NCBI GenBank assembly: GCA_035604475.1
Contig: DATNIJ010000135.1
Span: 1-14,167 of the forward strand
Source of the DNA: DASPPM01 sp035604475
Lineage (GTDB): Bacteria; Pseudomonadota; Alphaproteobacteria; JACZXZ01
Length of the DNA: 14,167 nucleotides
Reading direction: 5' to 3'
Part shown: positions 1-6,003 of the stretch, in pieces
Position numbering within the stretch: the first letter of the stretch is position 1
How the letters are laid out: every line of letters starts with the position of its first letter
Notes under the pieces: generated by a model
What the model was told of the DNA's origin: nothing
The model's database searches: none
The model's input: only the letters and a program-made list of their open reading frames with translations
Program-made: the position numbers and the translations under genes

Positions 1-1
1 A

Positions 2-163
2 CTTTCCCTGGCCCAGCGTTACGGCCTGTCGACCTATGACGCCATGATCGCCGCCTCGGCCCTTCTAGCCGACGCCGATATCCTTTGGTCCGAGGACATG
101 CAGGACGGGATGGTGCTCGATGGCCGGCTGCGCATCGTCAATCCATTCCGCGTGGTGCGTTGA
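2..163 (+). CDS. PIN-domain (VapC-type) ribonuclease, C-terminal part
   Basis: Only the last 53 codons are present; the 5' end lies left of the window. The frame is open from base 2 to a TGA at 161-163. The visible peptide matches the end of a PIN domain: an LSTYDAMIAASAL segment with the conserved YDA, then an ILWSEDMQDG segment with the conserved Ser-Glu-Asp, and a final IVNPF. In this family the acidic residues bind Mg2+ for RNA cleavage, and the proteins are usually the toxin half of a VapBC pair, with a small antitoxin gene just upstream. Any antitoxin here would be outside the window. No signal for a separate promoter is visible. The family assignment is fairly firm despite the truncation; toxin activity is inferred. 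Confidence 0.8.
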   Translation, partial: LSLAQRYGLSTYDAMIAASALLADADILWSEDMQDGMVLDGRLRIVNPFRVVR

Positions 164-240
164 CCAAGGATAAGAAGACCAAGGGCGTGGCCCGCATAAG
201 TCCGATCCTTGCCGGATTACCGGGACCGCGCATCGCTGCC

Positions 241-1644
241 TTACATCCGCCGACGTTTTGTTCGCTTCGCGCCGAACCTCGCCGCAATCATGGCGAAGAG
301 GGCGCGCATGGCGAGCCCTTCCCCGCCCTCGGGTCGGCCGGGGCGCGCTTTCGCGTTCCAGGCGTAGCTGTCGATATGGGCCCAGGGGGTGCGCGGGCTC
401 ACGAACTCTTGAAGGAACAGGGCGGCGATGACCGAGCCGGCAAAGCTGCCGTCGGAGATGTTGTTGATGTCGGCCGTCTTGCTCTCGAGCAGGCGACGAT
501 AGGGGCGCCAGAGCGGCAGGCGCCAGAGCGGGTCCTCTTCGGCCTCGCCGTGACGCAAGAGCTCGTTAGCGAGCTTTTCGTCGTTCGAGAAGAGGGCGGG
601 CAGCTCGGGGCCGAGTGCAATGCGGGCGGCACCGGTGAGGGTCGCGCAATCGAGGATCATGGCCGGCCGCTCGGAATCCGCCTCCGCGAGCGCGTCGGCG
701 AGCACGAGCCGGCCCTCGGCGTCGGTGTTGCCGATCTCGACCGTGATCCCCTTGCGGCTCTTGACCACGTCGAGCGGCCGCATGGCGTTGCCGGCCACGC
801 TGTTCTCGACCGCCGGCACCAAGAGGCGCAAACGCACGGGAAGGCCGGACGCCATGACCATGGAGGCGAGCCCGAGCATGGTCGCGGCCCCGCCCATGTC
901 CTTCTTCATCATGAGCATGCCGCTTGCGGGCTTGAGGTCGAGCCCGCCCGAATCGAAGCACACGCCCTTGCCGACAAGCGTCAGCTTGGCGGCGGTCTTG
1001 TCGCCCCACACCAGGTCGATCAGGCGCGGCGCGCGCGCGGACGCACGCCCGACCGCGTAGATGAGCGGGTAGTTCCGCGCCAAGAGACGCTCGCCCTCGA
1101 TCACCTCGATCTTGGCGCGGTTGCGGCGCGCGAGCGCGCCTGCCGCCTCGGCGAGCTCGGCCGGGCCCATGTCCGAGGCGGGCGTGTTGATGAGATCACG
1201 GGCGAGGAAGATGGCGTCGGCACAGCACTCGACCGCGGCACGATCGGCACCCTTGGGCCAGACTAAGGCTGCGAGCGGCGTGGTCTCCTTGCGGTAGCGC
1301 GCGAAGCGATAGGTGCCGAGCGCCCAGCCGAGAGCCGCCTTTGTCGCCGCCTCGGTGCCGAGGGCCGCATCGAGGCGGTAGACGCCTTCGGGCAGGCTTT
1401 GCGGCAGTGCCGCCAAGGCCCACAGCTCGTCATGCCCCTCGCAGCCGACGAGGACGCGGGCGAGCTTGCCCGCCTTCCCGGGGACGAGGCAGAGCTCGCC
1501 CGGCTTGGCCGCGAAACCGGTCGACTCCACCCAACCGCGCAAGGCGGCGCCGGGACCGGCGAGCCAACCCTTGAGCTCCGCCTTGACCAGGGGAGTGATG
1601 GGTAGCGCCTCGCGCGAGGCCTCGGCCACAAGATATCTCGGCAT
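241..1644 (-). CDS. Leucyl aminopeptidase family protein (peptidase M17)
   Basis: A 467-residue cytosolic metallo-aminopeptidase that removes N-terminal residues from peptides. The seven residues used by E. coli PepA for two metals and catalysis are present with identical spacing: K226, D231, K238, D249, D308, E310 and R312, the last three inside the family signature NTDAEGRL. The N-terminal domain is shorter than in PepA, as in many alphaproteobacterial members. The start at 1644 (MPRYLVAEAS) was chosen because GAGG lies six bases upstream; the frame stays open upstream to 1734, but those 30 residues look unlike the family. The C-terminus is basic (KRTKRRRM). It is divergent from the GST gene and ends 77 bases from the PIN gene stop, the two being convergent. 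Family is certain; the physiological substrate is not visible. Confidence 0.95.
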   Translation of the reverse strand: MPRYLVAEASREALPITPLVKAELKGWLAGPGAALRGWVESTGFAAKPGELCLVPGKAGKLARVLVGCEGHDELWALAALPQSLPEGVYRLDAALGTEAATKAALGWALGTYRFARYRKETTPLAALVWPKGADRAAVECCADAIFLARDLINTPASDMGPAELAEAAGALARRNRAKIEVIEGERLLARNYPLIYAVGRASARAPRLIDLVWGDKTAAKLTLVGKGVCFDSGGLDLKPASGMLMMKKDMGGAATMLGLASMVMASGLPVRLRLLVPAVENSVAGNAMRPLDVVKSRKGITVEIGNTDAEGRLVLADALAEADSERPAMILDCATLTGAARIALGPELPALFSNDEKLANELLRHGEAEEDPLWRLPLWRPYRRLLESKTADINNISDGSFAGSVIAALFLQEFVSPRTPWAHIDSYAWNAKARPGRPEGGEGLAMRALFAMIAARFGAKRTKRRRM

Positions 1645-1806
1645 CGGGTTCCTCGTCTCTCTGGGGGAGCTCTGCTGCGTCGTCAGGGATAGCATGGAGC
1701 GGAAGGTAGCGCTTGGAAAGCTCCGCTCACTCACTTGTGCGCGAGCCCTTGCGCGCTCCGGCGCCGTCGCCTAGACCGCTCACTCGTCCTTTCGAGAGGG
1801 AGCGCC
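1645..1806. other. Divergent intergenic region, aminopeptidase / GST
   Basis: This 162-base gap must hold the start signals of both the aminopeptidase (minus) and the GST (plus), since they diverge from it. The aminopeptidase ribosome binding site (GAGG) and the GST site (GAGAGGG) are visible at its ends. A 7-base inverted repeat (GAGCGGA at 1697-1703 with TCCGCTC at 1722-1728, 18-base spacing) is the only symmetry seen. I could not find a convincing -35/-10 pair in either direction. Confidence 0.5.
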
Positions 1807-2436
1807 ATGGCCGACATCGCCATCGTCATCGGGAACAAGAACACATCGTCCTGGTCGCTGCGCGGCTGGCTCGCGCTCAAGGCCACGGGGGTCGCCTTCG
1901 AGGAGATTCTCGTGCCCTTGCATCGGCCGGAAACCAAGGCCGAGATTCTGCGCCACGGCGGGGGCCCGACGGTGCCCATCCTCAAGCACAAGGGTACGGT
2001 CGTGTGGGAGACGCTGGCGATCTGCGAGTTCCTCGCCGAGCGCTATCCCGCGGCCCGGCTCTGGCCCGAGGACGCCGCTGCCCGGGCGCTCGCGCGCTCG
2101 GTCTCGGCCGAGATGCATGCGGGCTTCGCAGCCCTGCGCGCCAACATGTCGATGGACATGCGGGCGCTGAAGCCGGGGCAAGGCTTGGCCGAGGGTGTTA
2201 AGAGCGACATCGACCGCATTTGCGCGATTTGGCGCCAATGCCGTGAGCGTTACGGCAAGGGCGGGCCCTACCTCTTCGGGAGCTTCAGCGCGGCCGATGC
2301 CATGTTCGCGCCCGTGGTGAGCCGCTTCGTGACGTATGCGCCGAGGCTTGATGCGCTCGCGGCGGCCTATCGCGACGCCCTCTGGCGCTGGCCGGCAGTG
2401 CAAGAGTGGTACGAGGGAGCCAAGCGCGAGGATTGA
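1807..2436 (+). CDS. Glutathione S-transferase family protein
   Basis: A 209-residue cytosolic GST. The N-terminal thioredoxin-like half (about 1-80) has the motif NKNTSSWSLRGW with the likely catalytic serine at S14 or S15, the cis-proline pair V56-P57 within GGGPTVPIL, and E68-T69 where the gamma-glutamyl group of glutathione is normally held. The remainder is the helical C-terminal domain. The NKN-SSWSLR form is typical of a proteobacterial GST subgroup whose substrates are mostly unknown; some relatives are annotated as maleylacetoacetate isomerase-like. The start at 1807 has a GAGAGGG site six bases upstream and gives the usual N-terminus; the frame extends upstream to 1735 without recognisable sequence. 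The gene converges on the TAXI gene with only 22 bases between stops. Detoxification or stress role is inferred from the family. Confidence 0.92.
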   Translation: MADIAIVIGNKNTSSWSLRGWLALKATGVAFEEILVPLHRPETKAEILRHGGGPTVPILKHKGTVVWETLAICEFLAERYPAARLWPEDAAARALARSVSAEMHAGFAALRANMSMDMRALKPGQGLAEGVKSDIDRICAIWRQCRERYGKGGPYLFGSFSAADAMFAPVVSRFVTYAPRLDALAAAYRDALWRWPAVQEWYEGAKRED

Positions 2437-2458
2437 ACGCGCGCCCGAGCCGGTCCCC

Positions 2459-3499
2459 TCATTTGAGGATGCCGGCCTCGCGGTAGAAGCGCTCGGCCCC
2501 CGGGTGGAGCGGTATCGCCAGGCCGTCGAGTGCCGTCTCGAGGCGAATCTGCCTGCCCTCCGGATGGCCGAGATCGAGCAGGCGCCGCGTGCTCTTCTCC
2601 CACAGCGCCTTGGTGACGCCATAGACGAGGCCGTCATCGAGCTCCGTCGAGGTCACCCACACGGCCCCCACGCTCACCGCATCGGTGGCCGGCACGCCCT
2701 TGTAGGTATCGGCCGGGATCTGCACCACCCCGAAGAAGGGGTGGGTCTGGCGCAGCTTGGGGAGTGCCTCGGGGTCCGCGGGAAGGAGGCGGATGGGCAG
2801 CGCCTCGGCAAGGCCCGCGATGGTAGAGTTTGGCCAGCCCGCGACCAGGAAGAAGGCGTCGATACGGCCTTCGCGCAAGGCGTCGCTTGCAGCCCCCGGC
2901 TTCAAGAAGACGACGCGGACGTCCTTGCGCCGCACCTTGTAGGCGGCGAGCAAGGCCTCGGCATCGATGAGGGTGCCCGAGCCCTCCTCGCCCACGGAGA
3001 CTCGCTTGCCCTTGAGCTGCGCGATCGAGGCGATGTTCGAATCGGCGCGCACCACGACGTGCACGGCCTCGCGGAAGAGGCCGGCGATCGCACGCAGCTT
3101 GGTCATCGGCGTCTTGACGAAGGAGCCGAGGCCGTAGAAGGCGGCGTAGGCGAGGTCGGCCTGGGCGAGGCCGGATTCGAGCTCGCCCGCCTCGATGCGG
3201 GCGAGGTTCTCGAGCGAGCCCGCGGTCGATTGCGCGACCGCGATCAGCCCCGGCACGCCGCAGCTGCCGCCCTTGTCGCAGGGCCGCGCACCCGGCGGGC
3301 TCGAGATCGCACTCGCGATCACGCCGCCGATGGGGAAATAGGTGCCGCCCGAGGCGCCCGTGCCGATGCGGAAGAAATGCAGCGCCTGCGCCTGGCCGCT
3401 CTCCTCGGCAGCCCGCGGGGTGACGGCATCGGCCAGGGCGAAAACGGCGATGACGCCGGCCAAAAGTGCTAAGCGGGCGCCGCGGAATGACAAACCCAT
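2459..3499 (-). CDS. TAXI family TRAP transporter solute-binding protein
   Basis: A 346-residue periplasmic binding protein. Residues 1 to about 31 form a signal peptide (basic start, hydrophobic core ALLAGVIAVFALA, small residues before AEES). The mature part opens with IGTGASGGTYFPIG (45-58), the TAXI hallmark, followed by AQSTAGSLENL, VSVGEEGSGT and DAFFLVAGWP, all typical of the family. A Cys pair (C74 and C80, in CDKGGSCGVPG) could form a disulfide; similar pairs occur in a subgroup of these proteins. TAXI proteins feed a sodium-driven TRAP permease, but no DctQ/DctM-type gene lies nearby. The start at 3499 was chosen because GGAG lies eight bases upstream and it begins the signal peptide directly; the frame is open to 3553. 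The ligand cannot be read from the sequence. Confidence 0.92.
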   Translation of the reverse strand: MGLSFRGARLALLAGVIAVFALADAVTPRAAEESGQAQALHFFRIGTGASGGTYFPIGGVIASAISSPPGARPCDKGGSCGVPGLIAVAQSTAGSLENLARIEAGELESGLAQADLAYAAFYGLGSFVKTPMTKLRAIAGLFREAVHVVVRADSNIASIAQLKGKRVSVGEEGSGTLIDAEALLAAYKVRRKDVRVVFLKPGAASDALREGRIDAFFLVAGWPNSTIAGLAEALPIRLLPADPEALPKLRQTHPFFGVVQIPADTYKGVPATDAVSVGAVWVTSTELDDGLVYGVTKALWEKSTRRLLDLGHPEGRQIRLETALDGLAIPLHPGAERFYREAGILK

Positions 3500-3525
3500 C
3501 GCCGATCTCCGAGAGCAACCGCCCA

Positions 3526-3553
3526 TTAATAGCGTGCTACGAGCGCCAATCAA
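3526..3553 (-). promoter_or_regulatory. Candidate sigma-70 promoter of the TAXI gene
   Basis: On the minus strand a TTGATT (3553-3548) and a TATTAA (3531-3526) are separated by 16 bases, each matching four of six consensus positions. They are an AT-rich exception in GC-rich surroundings and lie 26 bases before the start codon at 3499, leaving a short leader that contains the GGAG site. Transcription start is not determined. It would let the TAXI gene be expressed independently of the hydrolase upstream. Confidence 0.4.
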
Positions 3554-3589
3554 AGCAACCAGCGTGCAGCGGCGCGAGAATCTCGTGCG

Positions 3590-4699
3590 CTAGCCGCCGT
3601 CTCTGAGGGAGAGGAGGCGCACGGCGGCGCGCCACAGGCGCCAGGCGTCGGCGAGGTCGCCGGGCGTGAGACTGGCGTGCGCGAGGCGGTCCAGGAGATA
3701 GAGATGAGCGCGCGGCCCGAGGGCCTTGGCGAGGGCAATGCTCTCGCTATAGGGCACGATCGCGTCGTCGCGGCCGTGGATGAGCAGGACCTGGGCTTTG
3801 AGCCCCGAGAGGTCCTTGTCGGCAAGGTCGAGGGCCTCGATCTCGGCCTGGATGCGCGCCGGCAGCGTGGCGATGAGCGCTGGCACCCGCAGCGGATCGC
3901 GATTGTCGAGGAGCGCCATCACCGCGCGGCCCTGCGGGCCGAGGCTCTCTTCGAGGCCGCTTGCGTCGGCGTCGAGATTGGCGAGCTTCTGCCGGGCGAT
4001 GGCCGCGAGACGCTCGCGATCGGGATAGCTGTCGAGCCGGCTCGCGTTCGCCAGCACGAAGACCCACTTGCCGTAGGCGTTCGGCCGGCCGAGCTGCCAA
4101 GGGGCCCCCGCCTCCTTGCGCCAATAGCCCGTGGTGAAGAAGGTCAAGACGCTGGTGGCGTCGTAATAGCCGCCGAGGCTTACGAGGAAGCCGATGCGGT
4201 CGCTGACCCGCGGCTCGATGGCGGCGAGGATCGCGGGCCCGACGCCATAGGAGATCGCGGCGATGCCGAGCGGCCCAGCACCATGCGGCAGGCTCAAGAG
4301 ATAGGCCGCGGCATCGGCGATCTCGCCGATGTCCTCATGGCCGACGCGCAGCGCCTTGGGTCCCGGGAGGTCCGGCACCAGCACGAGGAAGCCGTGCGCG
4401 GCGAGCCCGCGCGCGAAACTGACGAGGCGGGGATCGTCCTTGCCCGTCTCGGCCGCACCCGGGACGAGGAGGAGGGCCGCGCGCGCGCGCTCAGGCGGAC
4501 GGTAGAGATCGCCCGTCTCGCCCGCACCCCCCGACTGCCAGCTTACGGACGCGGGTGCGAGCAGCGGCACCTCAGCCCGCGCCAGCTCAAAGAGCAAGAC
4601 GCCGGCCTCGACGCCGCGCGGCAGATGGAGGGCGAGGCCCGCCGCGACGATGGCTGCCAGCGCGGCCAGGATCAAAGCGGCGCGGCGGAGCGCAATCAT
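3590..4699 (-). CDS. Alpha/beta hydrolase with N-terminal membrane anchor or signal
   Basis: A 369-residue protein of the alpha/beta hydrolase fold. A basic start and a hydrophobic stretch at about 7-24 (LILAALAAIVAAGLAL) indicate an uncleaved anchor or signal, so the catalytic domain probably faces the periplasm. The expected triad is visible: nucleophile S150 in AISYG, acid D312 in HGRDDAIVP, and H341 in RLAHASL. An LLLVPGAAETGKDD segment (about 76-89) resembles the oxyanion-hole strand region. It follows the DUF4340 gene on the same strand after 131 bases, most of them a palindromic repeat, so it may be read from the ABC operon promoter or separately. Its stop is 90 bases before the TAXI start. 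Substrate is unknown; esterase, lipase and peptidase activities are all possible. Confidence 0.85.
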   Translation of the reverse strand: MIALRRAALILAALAAIVAAGLALHLPRGVEAGVLLFELARAEVPLLAPASVSWQSGGAGETGDLYRPPERARAALLLVPGAAETGKDDPRLVSFARGLAAHGFLVLVPDLPGPKALRVGHEDIGEIADAAAYLLSLPHGAGPLGIAAISYGVGPAILAAIEPRVSDRIGFLVSLGGYYDATSVLTFFTTGYWRKEAGAPWQLGRPNAYGKWVFVLANASRLDSYPDRERLAAIARQKLANLDADASGLEESLGPQGRAVMALLDNRDPLRVPALIATLPARIQAEIEALDLADKDLSGLKAQVLLIHGRDDAIVPYSESIALAKALGPRAHLYLLDRLAHASLTPGDLADAWRLWRAAVRLLSLRDGG

Positions 4700-4710
4700 C
4701 TCCTCACCCT
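4700..4710 (-). promoter_or_regulatory. Ribosome binding site of the hydrolase, formed by the repeat end
   Basis: The minus strand reads AGGGTGAGGAG immediately before the ATG at 4699. AGGG sits seven bases upstream and GAGGAG abuts the start codon. All but one base belong to the outer arm of the palindromic repeat at 4701-4815, so the repeat appears to supply the translation signal. Confidence 0.5.
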
Positions 4711-4726
4711 GCTCGCTTCGCTCGTC

Positions 4727-4754
4727 TCCCTCTCCTCCTCAAGGAGGAGAGGGA
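4727..4754. repeat. Hairpin 1 of the palindromic repeat
   Basis: Perfect 13-base arms, 4727-4739 (TCCCTCTCCTCCT) and 4742-4754, flank the dinucleotide CA. Neither strand has a T-run after the stem, so it is not a standard intrinsic terminator. Confidence 0.85.
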
Positions 4755-4777
4755 TGAAGTCAGGATCGTCTTTAACT

Positions 4778-4803
4778 CCCTCTCCTCCTTCAGGAGGAGA
4801 GGG
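4778..4803. repeat. Hairpin 2 of the palindromic repeat
   Basis: Perfect 12-base arms, 4778-4789 (CCCTCTCCTCCT) and 4792-4803, flank the dinucleotide TC. The arms are the same sequence as in hairpin 1, so the four arms could also pair with each other between hairpins. No T-run follows on either strand. Confidence 0.85.
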
Positions 4804-4830
4804 CCGGGGTGAGGAGGCCTTCGTCCCCGC

Positions 4831-5982
4831 TTACGATTTCGGCTTTTCCTTGGGCTCGACGAGGTCGGAGAATTTCTTCTCGAGATTGACGAGATCGCTG
4901 GATGCGAGCCCGAACGCCCAGTCCTTGCCGCGCTCGTTGATCTTCTCTGCCTCCTTCTTGACCTCCTCAGCACTCTTGAGCTTGGGCTTCACGGCCTCCG
5001 CGGCAGGCTCCGTGGGCTTGTTCGCCTCGCCTTTGTCCGCCGTGCCCTTGGCCGGCTCGGCGGGCTCGGCTATCGCCCCCGCGGCGTCATAAGCGGCCTT
5101 GATCCTCGCCCATGTCTTGCCGTCCTGCTCGTAGAGTGCCAAGTCGACGACGAGTCCGTCGAAGCTCTTGTACTCGAGCGAGCGCAAGAGCTTGGCATCG
5201 GGCTTGAGGTCCTTCGCCGGCAGCACGTCGTCGAGGAGGAGGACACCCAAGGCGCCCACGACCGAGTTGAGCTCGTAGGCGGACTTGATCTTGTCCTCGG
5301 GGGGTACTGCGGCGAGCGTGAAATCGCCCTCGCCCGGCTTCTCCTTGCTGAGCGTGAAGGGCTTGTCCTGGGCGGGCGTTACCGTCACCTCGCGCACCCG
5401 GTCGCGCTCGAGCGCCACCACGTCGCGCTCGAGCCAGAGCTTGAGGTCGTCGTTGCGATCGAGCGTCCCGCGAGCGAGCCAGGACTGCGCCTCCGCGGGC
5501 TTGCGCACATAGATCTCGACCGCCTGGTCGCTGCCGCGGCCGTAATGGCGCTTGCCGAGGATGAGGCTCGCGAGCATCGCACCCTTGGCGTCTTCGAGTG
5601 TTAACAGCTCGCCCTTGGCCCCTTTCTGGCCCACGTCCTCGACCTCGAGCCGTGAATAGAGCGAGGGCTCGGCCGTCTTGGCCTCGACGGTCTTGAGCTG
5701 GGCCAGACCCACGAGATCCTGCTTCACGAGATCGAACTTGGCGGGGTAGTCGTACTTGTCCGCGACCACCCAGCCCTGATCCTTGCGCTCGATCGTGAAC
5801 TTGTGGTCGGCCGTCTGAACGATCAGCTTGGCCGCGTCATTGACCCGCTTCGCGAGATCGGGGAAGACGAGCTGGCCGCCCGTGCCGCTCGTATAGGCGG
5901 GAGAGCGGCTGTTGACCACGACGGCGGCGACCGCGAAGAAGAGCGTCGCGATCGCGAGCAGGGCAAGGGTTCTCGGCTTCAT
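4831..5982 (-). CDS. DUF4340 domain-containing membrane-anchored protein
   Basis: A 383-residue protein, last in the four-gene ABC operon, 21 bases after the GldG-like gene. Residues about 5-23 form one membrane helix after a basic start (MKPRTLALLAIATLFFA); the rest should be periplasmic. The segment FTIERKDQGWVVADKYDYPA (about 63-82) is the typical opening of DUF4340, whose proteins regularly accompany GldG-type genes. From about 298 to 345 lies a linker rich in Ala, Pro, Glu and Lys, followed by a conserved-looking end (KDWAFGLASSDLVNLEKKF). The start at 5982 has GGAG a few bases upstream. Biochemical function is unknown; a structural or regulatory partner of the ABC transporter is inferred from gene order only. 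Confidence 0.88.
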   Translation of the reverse strand: MKPRTLALLAIATLFFAVAAVVVNSRSPAYTSGTGGQLVFPDLAKRVNDAAKLIVQTADHKFTIERKDQGWVVADKYDYPAKFDLVKQDLVGLAQLKTVEAKTAEPSLYSRLEVEDVGQKGAKGELLTLEDAKGAMLASLILGKRHYGRGSDQAVEIYVRKPAEAQSWLARGTLDRNDDLKLWLERDVVALERDRVREVTVTPAQDKPFTLSKEKPGEGDFTLAAVPPEDKIKSAYELNSVVGALGVLLLDDVLPAKDLKPDAKLLRSLEYKSFDGLVVDLALYEQDGKTWARIKAAYDAAGAIAEPAEPAKGTADKGEANKPTEPAAEAVKPKLKSAEEVKKEAEKINERGKDWAFGLASSDLVNLEKKFSDLVEPKEKPKS

Positions 5983-6003
5983 CTCTCTCCGTCTCCCTCT
6001 CGC

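Larger units (their letters stand above)
4701..4815. repeat. Compact palindromic intergenic repeat, REP/BIME-like
   Basis: A 115-base element lies between the DUF4340 and hydrolase genes. Its ends are 9-base inverted repeats: TCCTCACCC at 4701-4709 and GGGTGAGGA at 4807-4815. Inside are two nearly identical perfect hairpins whose common 12-base arm (CCCTCTCCTCCT) starts 50 bases apart. Between the left end and the first hairpin is GCTCGCTTCGCTCG (4711-4724). Such a unit resembles the dispersed palindromic repeats (REP/BIME, small MITE-like) common between genes of alphaproteobacteria. Only one copy is in this window, so its dispersed nature is inferred. It encodes no protein. It could stabilise or attenuate the transcript between the two genes. 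Confidence 0.7.

Noticed and set aside
1749..1777. TTGCGC and TAGACC, 17 bases apart, as a promoter for the GST gene.
   Set aside because: Each hexamer matches only three consensus positions, which is expected by chance in this region.
3572..3590. An imperfect hairpin around GAGAATCTC just after the hydrolase stop as a terminator.
   Set aside because: A bulge interrupts the stem and there is no T-run, so it cannot be called a terminator with confidence.
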